DNA of 64,000 nt from positions 87,795,528 through 87,859,527 of the forward strand of contig CM034312.1 in the NCBI GenBank assembly GCA_019925795.1, read 5' to 3'. Position 1 is the first letter of the stretch; each line of letters begins with the position of its first letter. The notes beneath the pieces were generated by a model that was not told the DNA's origin, ran no database searches, and saw only the letters and a list, made by a program, of their open reading frames with translations. Position numbers and translations under genes: made by a program. Below are positions 32,961-44,197 of this stretch, piece after piece. This stretch comes from Dendrobium chrysotoxum. Its lineage: Eukaryota; Streptophyta; Magnoliopsida; Asparagales; Orchidaceae.

Positions 32961-34490
32961 AACTCCAATTTTATGTAACCATGTACAATCATGCAAGTGA
33001 TTGTCAATGATTTAGATAATTCAAAATCCAGCTTAAACCCAGAAATTCAAACCAAAATCCAAGGATAAATGGCCATGTCCTGAAACCCTTTCCCAGGGAT
33101 TTTTTAAACCTTTCAAACCCCAATCAAATGACCTCTAATTCAGAGTCTATCAATTGCACATTGATGGAACACGTCTTTAGAGGCAACTCTCCAAATTTGA
33201 GCTTAATTTGAGACCTCTAAAAAATTGGATTAAAATTCAAAGGTTGTAAAACCTTCAAATATTTACGGCCTATGTCACTGGACCTACTACCCAATGGATT
33301 TTGACCTTGGAGCTCTTGCCAAAGCCTCCAATCACTTCCAAACTCTTGATTATGACTCATTGAACATTAAGCTGCATTTTGGTGGACCCATTTTGACCCC
33401 CAGTTGACCAGGGGTCAAAATGACCAAAATACATCTTAAGGGTTTAAATAGCTATTTCAAACAAAATGACCTCCAAATTGCTTGGAACCAATTCTAACAT
33501 TTTTCAAATATCAAACCCAACTTGTTGGACCCAAATTCAGACCCTGGGTCAACCTGGATGACCAAGTCAACCTAGGTTGACCAAACATGCCTTTAAGGGT
33601 TCAAATAGGTCATTTTGACCAAATGATCTCCCCAGACCTTGGGACCACCACCAATAAACTCAGAACATCAAATTAAACCTGTTGAGCTCAACCCTTGACC
33701 TTGGGTCAACCTAGTTGACCAAGTCAACCCAGGTTGACCAGATCGACCCTTAAGCTCTTTTGCATCCAATCAAACATTAAATCAACACCAAACCCTTTCA
33801 AACTCCTTTGGTCACATCCCCTATTAATTGGACCCTAATTGGACCCTTGACTCAATCAATAATTGACATGGTTAATTGGACCTGAATTCAGTCAAAGTTG
33901 ACCCATATGACGCAATTCAACACATTCAATCAAATCAACCTATTCAAATCTTATCAAATCATTCAAACTCCCAAACCCACCTCAAAACATGTTTCAAATC
34001 CCTTCAAACTCATTTGGAGTCAAATCAATTGGAGTTTTAACTTAGTCAAACGCATTTCAAGTTCTCATATCTTACTTGAATTCCAACTCCTTTGACTTGA
34101 CATTTGTTCTAAACTACTTCAATCAGCTTTTGAGGCTATTTGACTGCCACCTCACCTTTTGTTAACTGTTTAACTAGTCAAACAGTTAACAGAGCTTCTT
34201 AAAAGAGCTTTAAATGGTCAAATTAACCCCTTAAGCTAATCCACTCTAACTCAAATAACTCTAGCAGCTTTAATGTGCTCTAGAACCTTCTTAGAGCCTT
34301 TCCAAACCCTTGGATTGAAATCAAATGGCTTAGGTTATCTCCATGTGCTTGCAAGGACAAGGCTAGCTTTCCACATGGAATGTCCTTTGGTTAATTTATT
34401 CTCCTGCTTCTAACAAACTCCAAGCCATATGGCAGCATCCCAGCAACCTATCAAGTGAATCCCAGCCGTCCATTCAATTCAAGGACATTT
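32961..34490. other. TTGAC/GTCAA-rich non-coding stretch
   Basis: Roughly 16 or more TTGACC, TTGACT or GGTCAA motifs occur in 33390-33910, often paired head-to-head as in GTTGACCAAGTCAAC. The TTGAC[C/T] word is the W-box core. Here it looks like degenerate repeat content, possibly of a gypsy internal region. No gene is seen. Confidence 0.6.
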
Positions 34491-36080
34491 GAATAGACTA
34501 GGAAAATTATAAGTGCACAACGTGCACGTTAATAAAATTGTAAAAATAAAAATAAGTATTATAAAAATATATATTTTTTTACTTAAATGAATTAAAATAT
34601 TACCAATAAAAATAATTATAATAATACTCATTTACCTCAACATAGATTCTATTAGATTGAATTTAATGGAATTGTAAAAATAAAATATTACAGCTTGTTG
34701 ACAAATGGCACAATATATATAATATTATAATTATTCAATGGATTGAATTTCATAAAAATGTTATTGAGATTCCAATTAACTTTTAGTGCTTGAGCATAAT
34801 AGTTTTAGAGAAAATAATCTGATTGAATCAACATTAGAAAGAAATTAAAAAATAAATTTGAATTGAGTCAACGTGTCATTGGATGAAAGAGAATTTATCA
34901 ATGAACACAAAAAAAACTTCTTTAAAAATTAGATATTTAATAAACTATGAATCAAATAGAAGTTTTCTCTAACATGTTGAGGTTAAAGTTTTATAAATTA
35001 ATAACTAATTATAATGTATTTTTTAACCACAACAAAAGTATTAAGAACTATATTTGATAATTTATCCAATAGCTATCTATATTCTTAAAAGTTAAATGTC
35101 TTGATGATTATCCTTATTTATTACATTTTGATAGAAAAATCAATTTTTATATAACGAAGAAACATAACCAAGCAACTTAAATATATTAAACACTTTAGAA
35201 CTCTGTCCATCAGTTCGCATTCATCATGTGTTATGTTGAAACTATCATAACTTGATCATACATCATAGAAATAGATTAATTATTGAAGCTTGATATGCAT
35301 AAATTTATTTCACAATCCTATCACACGAATTTGAGGATAACAAATTTATAAAACATAGCATGTAACAAGTAAATTAATTAAGATTCTCATAATATATTTT
35401 TTCTTCTAATCTTATTCTTCAACTTTTTCTCCCTCAAATTTTAATAGGTAATTTATGAGTCAACATAGTTACTTATTATATTGCCAACAAAAAAATTAAT
35501 ATAAGCTAACTTTCTTCAATTAAAAATGTATCTATTTCATTTGCTAAAATAATAAATAGATTAATAATTTCATTAAATTAGATGGTAAAAAAACATGCAA
35601 TTAGTTTAAAAATGCAACACATATTACAACGCAGTTAAAAAGCTACAAGCTACAAGAATATATATATATACATAAGAAAAGTATTCATTATTTTTCAAAA
35701 CTTTATTATTAATTCATATAAAATTAAGAGCCACGAAATTGTATTAGCCAAATAATAAATATTTACAAATAAATAATTAATAACAATAATTCTGAGATTG
35801 AGTGATAAAATTACCTTCCTATCTCATTTATTTCTTTTATATCAAAAGGCATATCCAAAAGTAAGGTTTAATAATAAATTTAGAATTATTTAAAGGTATT
35901 GTATAATAAATATCAAAATTTAGATGCGAGATATATAAATTCATAATAATTTTGCAATATGTATATAAATATCGCTAAAAGATATTAATAGCAAATTAGA
36001 TTTTAAACGAGCAACAAAAAGCAAATCTAATTTGAAGGATTTTAAGAACTTGTTGTTTGATTGCAAATCAAATAAAATCA
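34491..36080. other. AT-rich intergenic DNA, nothing recognised
   Basis: No open frame of note, no repeat boundaries and no RNA gene motif found. Confidence 0.6.
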
Positions 36081-36275
36081 AAAGAAGACATCAATAATCT
36101 CACATATGATCAGGATATAAATTCAGAACTTTGTTTTTTATTTTATTTTAATGAATCCTCTTCCTGTGGTCATTCACTGAAGAGAAAATATTGAAGAAAT
36201 AAGAAAGAAGGCATCAATAATCTCACATATGGTCGGGATGTAAATTTAAAGCTTTGTTTTTTATTTTATTTTAAT
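36081..36275 (+). repeat. 72-bp direct repeat pair
   Basis: 36081-36152 and 36204-36275 share AAAGAAG.CATCAATAATC and then CACATATG.TC.GGAT, ending TTTTTTATTTTATTTTAAT. The offset is 123 bp. Confidence 0.9.
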
Positions 36276-36278
36276 TTT

Positions 36279-36581
36279 TTATATAGTTTTTCTAATGGTT
36301 ATAGAACAGATTTGAACATCTCCAAGCCTGATAATGCCCTTACGGCCGTCAAAATATTCATAGGTTATGTCTCTTTGAATTTTAGTAGACTTTAGAAAAA
36401 GAGCATTAACTTCCTTTTGAGAAAGAGGAAACTTCAATAAAACAAAAATTAACATTTGTTCAATCTCATCAACGGGATAAATGTGCATTACCTCTAGCCT
36501 ATAAGTCATAGTCTCGTTTCCTATGTAAAGATACAAAATAGAGAAAAATATATTTTGTGAGTTGTTAAAAACTTTCTCCAA
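36279..36581 (-). CDS. Unrecognised 100-codon frame
   Basis: It starts MEKVFNNSQNIFFS and has a charged C-terminal half with IQRDITYEYFDGRKGIIRLG. Composition is protein-like compared with neighbouring AT-rich frames, but no family is recognised and no promoter or splice signal is clear. It may be a relic of a gene or transposon. Confidence 0.2.
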   Translation of the reverse strand: MEKVFNNSQNIFFSILYLYIGNETMTYRLEVMHIYPVDEIEQMLIFVLLKFPLSQKEVNALFLKSTKIQRDITYEYFDGRKGIIRLGDVQICSITIRKTI

Positions 36582-36825
36582 ATGAAATTAGTAGTAGAAG
36601 AAATGAAATATTTTTTTTATTGAAATCGTGACTACTTGATAACCTCTGAAGGCCGGCGGAGAACAGCTGTCGGGAGCGAGAGCTGTCGGGGGCGAGAGCT
36701 GTTGGGTTTGTCTTTCATTTGGGACTTCGTAAGGGAGAGGAAGGAATATATGGCAATTTAGAGTGCTCGAATTATAAATAATTTTTTCTTATGGGGGAAT
36801 GTATATCAATACGCTAGATAAAAAG

Positions 36826-37275
36826 GTTGCACGCATGAATCCTAAGGGTTGCGATGGAATGCATGAACATGATTTTGTCATTTTTATTTTTAAGATTGAG
36901 ATTTAGTTTATGAAGAGTTGGGGATATGAATAACATAATATAAATGGGTGTTTTATTAATATGAAGGAATACTAAGAAGTATTAGAATATTTAAATTATT
37001 ATTTTATTTATTTAGGGATACAAAGAGCGGAATACAAAAGGTATTTAATGAAATGCGTGTCAAACATTTATCATATAAAAATGCATATATATTTTTAAAA
37101 TTATTAAAATAAAATGAAGGGTTAGGATAAGTTTTAAATGAATAAAATGAACGATCAGGAGACTAGGAAGGTTGCACATAGGAATCCCAAGGGTTGCGAT
37201 GGAATGCATGGATATGATTTTATCATTTTTGTTTTTAAGGTTGAGATTTAGTTTATGAGAGTAGGGAATACGAAT
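36826..37275 (+). repeat. Direct repeat of about 110 bp (two copies)
   Basis: 36826-36935 and 37163-37275 share GGTTGCAC, then AAGGGTTGCGATGGAATGCA, and a TTAAG.TTGAGATTTAG block. The offset is about 337 bp. The second copy abuts the solo LTR at 37295. Confidence 0.85.
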
Positions 37276-37294
37276 AGTGGAATACACATGCTAG

Positions 37295-39020
37295 AACATA
37301 AATCATTGTTTGCCAGAACATTTATAATATTGTATTTTAGGTTCCTTAATTTTTTTCAAAATTTTTGGGCACTGTTGAAATTTTTTAAGAAATCGATACC
37401 TATCGGTACAAGTGTGATTTTTAGGACCGTTAGACATCCATTTTGTAAATCGATTTTACCAAAATTTTCTAAATGAAATTTCTAATTTATAAATATTTTT
37501 CTGTAATTTTTGGAATTTTGAATTTAAAGATATAAAATATTTTGCATTAAATTAATATTTTAATATTACATAATTAGAATAATTAGTATTTTAATAAAAA
37601 ATCTAATTCCACTCATTTATATTATGATAAAATACTTTGCTTATTTCGGTTTTTTCCAAAACAGAGAATAGCTTAGGAGGAAGAGAGAAAAAGAGAAGTT
37701 AGAGAGAGAGAGGAAATCTGATTTTTGGGCGACTTCGGGTCATTTTTGTCCGTCGGCCCAATTGGAAAACTTGTCCGTCTCAAGGTAAGGCATATTATGC
37801 ACATCTCAATTTTCAAAAATATTAAATTTTTAGTGAATATTTTGATTAAAATTTTATATCTGTTAGCAAAAAATGAGGATAACTTTGCATAGGTAAAACT
37901 TTCACCTCGTAATTTTTTATATGTTATAAAGATTATGATTATGCATATTTTAAATATTTTTTAGAAAATTTTCATAGGGGGTTTTGAAATTTGCTGGGTT
38001 TTTGTCGAATAGAAAATTATCTGGATTTTAAAAAATAGTGGTGTAGTATAATAAAAGTCATTTTATACAATCCCTTGTAATTTGGCAAATTTCTGAAAAT
38101 ATGCATTTATGCCTAATTGAATTTTCTATTGTCTACCATTATACAACACTGTGAAATTTTAATATATGCTTAATTACTTTTTAATTATTGTAATGTAATG
38201 ATATTTGTACACATGTGGTTAAATTATATCTGTTGGGAGTTATAAGGGCCAAAATCCTTTGAGATTATATTTGTGTAAGGGAATTGCTAGGAGTTATAAG
38301 GGGCCAGAATCTTTTGAGATTTTGTCTAAGATAGGGATATGTGATATATTCTAGTGCTATAAGTACAAACCAAAAGGGAGCTATAAGGGGCCAGAATCCT
38401 TTGAGATTCTATTTGGGTCCAGGAAGTGTGATCTGAACTACCTTGTGATATGAATTTTAATTTATTTATTTGTTCAATATTATTATTTAAATAAGAAAAT
38501 AACTGTTATGCATTTATTACATCTCTCAGTATAGTGATTTATTTAAATTGCATTTAACTGCTTTTAAATATTCAGCAAAATATTTCATAAGAGAATATTT
38601 AAAAATTTAGATTGATTTGTGTGGTTTGCTGACCTGTTGTAGCTCACTGTGATTTTGCTTCTGATTTTTAGGATCTGGGAAGGGGAAAGAGGTTGCGGAC
38701 TAACAGTTCAGGATCAGATCTAAGATCATAGCTATGTTGCTATGTTGATTTTTATACAGTCATGGCTAGTTAAATTTTTAGTTATGTAGCTCTTGCATGT
38801 AGCAATGTACTGTAGTGTTAATATTTATTTTGATGAAATGGAAAAAATTGGTGGATGAGTTTATTTTTCAGTGTTTGGATATTTTAGTAGCTATGTAGTC
38901 CGTAGTTTATTTCAATAAATATTGGTAGAAAATTTATAATAATTTCAAAACTAGATCTTAGGATTTGCCTGCCACAGCTCAACATGATAGGACCTATCCT
39001 GATCGGGTTGGGTTGTGACA
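37295..39020 (+). mobile_element. Solo LTR of gypsy family G1
   Basis: It aligns with the LTR at 20672-22503: GGGCACTGTTGAAATTTTTTAAGAAAT.G near the start, AGCTCACTGTGATTTTGCTTC before the end, and GGGTTGGGTTGTGACA at the end (39005-39020). No primer site or pol follows. The first about 120 bp are missing. Confidence 0.85.
38230..38430 (+). repeat. GTTATAAGGGGCCAGAATC repeat inside the solo LTR
   Basis: Three units beginning GGAGTTATAAGGG or GGAGCTATAAGGG, then CCA.AATC.TTTGAGATT, start at about 38235, 38289 and 38377. They occupy the LTR position where the 20.7-kb copy has its unrelated 38-bp units. Confidence 0.85.
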
Positions 39021-39239
39021 CATTAATTCTAAAAGTTAGGAATACAGACCGAACCTTGAATTTGAGAGCTATAAGTGTGTAAAAGCCTATAGTTATCATA
39101 TGAATTGCCTAATATATTGAATAGTAAATAGAATAAGAAACATGAAAAATTAGATATACATTAATGTCTTGTACAGCTTATAATTATTATAGAAATTCTC
39201 ATATTATTTTTAATTAATTGCAAACATGTTTCTTATTTC

Positions 39240-39679
39240 TTATACGTTGTTTGTGTATTTTATTGAGCTTTAGCTCATTAGTAGTAGTTGTACCACCAGA
39301 AAGGGGAAAGAGCCAATAGGGCACTAGGCAGGAAGGTTAGCTGCATTTTTTGTGTATATATATTTTGGGCGTACATAAAAATCAAAGTAGAAGCTATACA
39401 AACAAACTTTTGGGAATATAAATGCTATTTAAAAGTTTATTAAACTCTGTATTTTATTTGATGTATTTTAAATATGCTTCCAGTTATGAAATATGAAATA
39501 GAATCTTAACTTTTAAAAAACTTGATGTATTTGGATAATCTAGTTATGTTATTTCCTACTCACTTGATCCCGATATATGTATTTAAAGATGGGTGTTAGT
39601 AAGAGATAGATCTGTTCAAATTCTCCTTCTCTGTTATACTCCATGTTGATTGTATAGGAGTTAAAATAGGGTGTGACAA
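39240..39679 (+). mobile_element. Second, diverged G1-like LTR tail
   Basis: GAGCTTTAGCTCATTAGTAG, then AGAAAGGGGAAAG, and an end in GTGTGACA match the order of blocks in the tail of the 37295-39020 LTR. The upstream half (39021-39240) was not aligned. Confidence 0.55.
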
Positions 39680-40041
39680 CTATAGGACTCCCATTAGAAG
39701 AATTCAGACACTCAAATCGAGAGTCTAGCACTGTAGATCCCCTTTCTTTGAGCTGTAGTATTTCTAAGGGAAAGTTTAGTACCAAACAGAGATTTCAGTA
39801 CCGCAGTACCCTCCCTTTAATGTTGCATGGTAGTGCCACCATTACAATGTTGTAATGCTACCAAGGAGAATTTTCTTACTTATTATTTTCCTTTCCAACT
39901 TCAAACTATAACCTTTTATGACTAAATTAAATATAAAAACTTTAAAATTTACAGAATTTCATCCAACACTAAATAAACTTGCAAATATATTAGATTTAAT
40001 TTAAGTCATTATATGTAGAATCAACACTATAGAAGTGATTA

Positions 40042-40263
40042 TTACAATAGACTTCCCTCCACCTCTACTTGAAGATCCCTCAGTAAAAGCTCTTGGGGAG
40101 GCTGTCTATTTGCTTTCTTCACTGTGATAGTAGATATTATGTTCTGAGCCTCACCCATCAATCGAGGCACTAAATTAGTGAATTGTGACATGAAATCTAA
40201 ACTCATGACTCCCACTGTCTTTTGTATAGACAAAGCCTGACTAAAACTCTGCCCATCTGTCAT
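40042..40263 (-). pseudogene. gag N-terminus of minus-strand G1 element
   Basis: 73 codons from MTDGQS to VEVEGSLL before a stop. It is the best-preserved G1 gag start in the window. Confidence 0.65.
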
Positions 40264-41159
40264 ATATTACTCTTGAGAATTTATATAGTCTCAATCACAA
40301 TACCTATACAATCACATGCAATAACTCAAAATAGTACACATGCATATAAGGGTAGAAAAAGAAATAAACATCTTTAAGTTACCAAAATATATATCAATCC
40401 TCTATTGATCAGTCCTATGACTCTGTCATAAATTAATTCCTCTAGATTTATTGCTTCGATACCAAAAATATGATAACGACCCAAAATGACAACCTTTATA
40501 TCAGATATGTCATGTTATGTTGGAAGTATAATAGATAATACCAAGATCTATTTGGAAGGAATTATTATTATTTCTATGTATAATAAAAACAAAGAGCCTC
40601 TAATATTTTTAAAATATTATAAATAAAACCATCAATATCTTTTTATTTATATCACATGGCTATATAATTAAAAAAATATCAAATTATAATAATTATGGTA
40701 CATCTATCTCTGTCTATCATCTTATAATATCATCATGAGTACAAATAAATAAATAAATAAACAAATAGATAAATAACAAACTAAGAAAAGATATACCTAT
40801 AAATAGAGTTATGCCACCTCTATCTATTCAATCAATTCCTTTCTTTTTTCCTGTTCTAAAATTAACATATGTAGAAAAAGCACAAATGAGCACTATTACC
40901 TCAATAGGCTATCTGAAACCTACCAAAATTTTTAATATACGAAAAAAAGGATAGTAAATAAATATGTTATTTTATCACTATGTTAGAACTAGTAAAGTAT
41001 GTTATAATTATAGGTTTTTTTTTAATAATGCTCATAACAATAATACTAAATACAGTGTCTTAACATATCACATATTTTACTATATTAAGTCTAATGTCAA
41101 CATAAAAATTTAATATAAAGACATGTGTTGGACTACAAGATAAATATAACTGAAATAAA

Positions 41160-41345
41160 ATACATTACATCAATTTCTCATTTGGCCTTATACCTTCCAA
41201 CTGCTTTATGTGTATAGTATCAAGCCCTTATACAGTCATACCTCTCTTGCTTATATTTTAATTCAACTCATCATTCAAGCTCTTATAACTCTCTATGCAT
41301 AACATGATTCATTTATTCAAGCCCTTATATCTCGCAAAAATATTT
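41160..41345 (-). repeat. TATAAGGGCTTGA-type repeats in the minus-strand LTR
   Basis: On the plus strand GGCCTTATA, CAAGCCCTTATA, CAAGCTCTTATA and CAAGCCCTTATA occur about 45-60 bp apart. They sit at the LTR position where other copies have their own arrays. Confidence 0.75.
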
Positions 41346-42410
41346 CTATACATTCTCCAACAACCTGTAAATTAAACACCATTTTCTTATATAGATGCTT
41401 TATACCACATCGATATTATTGAATTAGGTTTAAATAAATTTAAGTAATTAACATCAGTATAAAATAGTGTATAATAATTTGTAATCATAAAAAATAATAA
41501 AATTTATAGGATCTACTAGCATACTTAACTCAATATGCAAAAGTATAAAATATGACAACACACAATATTTATAGCTTTATAACAATGCTCATGATACTTT
41601 ACCACATACAATATCAAAATTTGTCAATTTGTCAAAATACCCAAAATGCCACACAATTTGAAATACCTTGTGGAAATTCAAATTAATTATATCAATATAT
41701 GTAGACTGACTAGAACAACAACATACTACAAGTCACACAATGAAAATTTCCTGAATATTGAGATATCTTGATTAAATATAAGAAATTTCATAAATAATAA
41801 ACATATTAAAAATCAAAGTAGGGTAAAGGTCATCTACCTCAAGCCGAATAATTTTTTCAACTGACTAAACGGATGAAATCAATACTAAGGCTTCTGAATC
41901 TCTCTTATGGCCAGACGAATGAAATCAACACTAAGACTTATGTATCTTCTCCCTCCACTCTTTTTATTATTATTCTTCTTCTGCTTCTTCCTACAGCAAC
42001 CCACAGCTCAGGGATTGGAAAAGATGGATTCAAGTGGATTTGGATATTTATGAAAAAGATATTTTGTTAAGCGCCAAGGCTTTAGCATTGTAGTTCCCCC
42101 AAGGGACAAATTTTGTCCTGGAAATAGTGAGATGAGTGCCATAACATCAATATGACATCTATGCAGCACCCCCAAGAGATACTCTCCACTTATCAATTTT
42201 TTTAAAACAAAGCGGCGAGTACTATTTCTCTAACGCGACTATGCCCCCAAGGGACTTTCTTCACTTATCAAATTTTTTGCTCCAAATCAAACCACAATCT
42301 TTATTGACTAAATTAGGCATAACAATAACTCTAAAATTTAAAGAAGATTAGTGGATGCTAAATAAACTTGCAAGTCTAACCAGGCCCAAATTAGGTTATT
42401 ATATTTTGGG

Positions 42411-43440
42411 CGAGTCTTCAGGACTAGGTATATAGGACGAGTCTATGAAGAGCACATAGCGCTGCTAGCTTGGGACGAGTTCGATCTACAAAGTTATGAC
42501 TGTAGATTCTCTATATGAAATTTCTTGTATCTTAATTTGAGACGCCCATGAGAGGTGGGTGCTCTTAGTTATATACAATTGTTGTAGGGGAGCGATTTCT
42601 TTTAGGGCAAGTGCCCTTCAAGGTGAGAGCCCACCTAGGCAAGCACTAAGGATGATTATATCCTATGTTTGAACTTCTAGGGTAAGTATATATGCTGCGA
42701 TCTCCATAGGGGTGAGTGTTCGTTTGCCGACTGCCCTATAGGACAAGACTCCCTTTGGCCAAGTACTATTTTGACCACATGCTCCTCCCAATTGAGCCCC
42801 TTGGATTGAAACCTGATGAGGTACATGCGAGATGCCTTCATGGGCATATGTGTATACAAAATCATCATAAAATAAAGTGCCTCTTCTTTGTTCTAAGACT
42901 ATTCTCCATGCATCATTGTAGAATAACCCAAGTGCAAAACTTTCCTAATCTCTCCTTGAACTCATTGATGCGTGTGCTATCTCTAAATCTCATGGGCGAC
43001 CGGGTATATGTTAGAAGCTTCAAAAACTTCATAAGTATATGCCGCCTGCTCTAGAGTCCTCATTAAGATTATGCATAATCTTAATGAATCCCATACGCTT
43101 CTAACTAGATCCTTCAGGTCATTACCCTGATCTTATTTATACTCGTAGCATCATAGTGGTTCTCAAATCTTCTTTACCGCTCTTGTTCTATAAGCCACTT
43201 AAAAATCTTTTTATTCCTTGAAAAATCAAGAGGGGTATTATATTTATCAGCTGTGACTGGGCTTCCATGAAGATAAAGTAGATGATTCCTCAGGGCCACT
43301 TGTTGTAATATCTTGTGGGGTTAGCCGGTCTGCTTTGATTGTTCAAAGTTACACACAAATTCCTTAACATTGATATAAGTGATTTTTGTGAGTTATTTTC
43401 CAATGAGAAGCAAAACTTTTTTCTTACATGGCTTAGATGA
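42411..43440. other. Intergenic DNA, no recognised gene
   Basis: Short overlapping frames on both strands (42677-42868 minus, 42716-43054 plus) shadow one another. No domain is recognised. Confidence 0.5.
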
Positions 43441-43453
43441 ATGAAGTCGGCTC

Positions 43454-43580
43454 ACATAGCACATCTTGACTTGTTGGTTGAGAGCTTAGGCTACCAACTA
43501 AAAGGTCTTAGATTCGAATCTTTATGTATGCGCTGTGTGTGTGAGTTTGTCTTAATTGGCCTAAATGTCCCAAAAAAAAA
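43454..43580 (+). mobile_element. tRNA-derived SINE with 13-bp TSD
   Basis: The 127-bp body contains an A-box-like GTTGGTTGAGAGC and a B-box-like GATTCGAATCT, then a GTGTGTGTGAG block, and ends in about ten A. It is flanked by ATGAAGTCGGCTC (43441-43453) and ATGAAGTCTGCTC (43581-43593), a 13-bp duplication with one difference. Structure and flanks fit a plant SINE; the family was not named. Confidence 0.9.
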
Positions 43581-43864
43581 ATGAAGTCTGCTCTGATGCT
43601 AGGTGGATATCCTCTTTATTGAATTAGTAGAAAAGATAACGAGGAGATTTTGTTGACTACGGGTTTCCACAGAACTTTAGTAATCAACAACATGGATGGA
43701 TGTCCACAGTGGCTGGTTAGAAGCACCCTGCTGAACAAACCGTCAAAAATATAATAAAAGTATGAGCACAGTTGAAAGGATAGGAATCCACATGAAATTC
43801 ATAAAAGGAAGGCAGTTGCTCTGTCTCAGAACTTCCACAAATCAAAACTCTGCAGCATAATTGA

Positions 43865-44095
43865 ATCCACAAAAATGTGCCATCTGGATGTCCAAATAAT
43901 TTAACAGCATCCTCCGGATTATTACAGAATGCCTTTTTCTCAAGCAGTCGACTCCCCACAAATCTGCTTGCATAAACAAATCTCAAGAATCGAACACCAT
44001 TTGACTCCAAAAATGTGCCCTCTGGATACAAAATAATTTAACAGTATCCTCCAGATTATTACAGATTGTAAATTTTCTTTTTCTCACGCGTTAGA
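43865..44095 (-). repeat. Imperfect tandem duplication at the 3' end of ATP synthase beta
   Basis: 43868-43947 and 44010-44093 share CAAAAATGTGCC.TCTGGAT, AAATAATTTAACAG.ATCCTCC and GGATTATTACAGA.TG, then CTTTTTCTCA. The offset is about 143 bp. The proximal copy reaches into the last codons and stop of the coding sequence (CTCACGCGTT), and the distal copy lies in the 3' UTR. Confidence 0.88.
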
Positions 44096-44197
44096 TTCCT
44101 TGGAAATCTTCTCAGCCTTGGCAATAACCTCATCAATACCTCCGACCATGTAAAATGACTGCTCAGGGAGATCATCATACTTGCCATCAAGAACACC
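44084..44197 (-). CDS. ATP synthase beta exon 9 (stop)
   Basis: Encodes GVLDGKYDDLPEQSFYMVGG, then IDEVIAKAEKISKESNA and TGA at 44086-44084. The acceptor is TTGGCAG|GGTGTT. Confidence 0.97.
   Translation of the reverse strand, partial: GVLDGKYDDLPEQSFYMVGGIDEVIAKAEKISKESNA

Larger units (their letters stand above)
39690..42060 (-). mobile_element. Partial gypsy G1 element on the minus strand (LTR plus gag start)
   Basis: On the minus strand the order is: LTR 42060-40471, primer site TGGTATCGAAGCAA (40464-40451), then gag start MTDGQSFSQALSIQ and SLDFMSQFTNLVPRLMG (40263-40042). The MT[ND]GQS start and the 'ITGLVVQLVSEVHR'-like block match the gag of the 20.7-kb element. The LTR shares the CAGTTGA.AAA and TT.GAGGTAG blocks. 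Downstream pol is lost. Confidence 0.75.
39900..42410 (+). repeat. Direct repeat pair 39900-40020 and 42295-42410
   Basis: Both contain GACTAAATTA..CATAA, ACTTTAAAATTTA and CTAAATAAACTTGCAA, then a TTAAGTCATTATAT-like end. They flank the minus-strand G1 LTR and gag start. Confidence 0.65.

Noticed and set aside
43480..43530. A functional tRNA gene at the A/B-box motifs.
   Set aside because: No cloverleaf forms. The A tail and target duplication identify a SINE.
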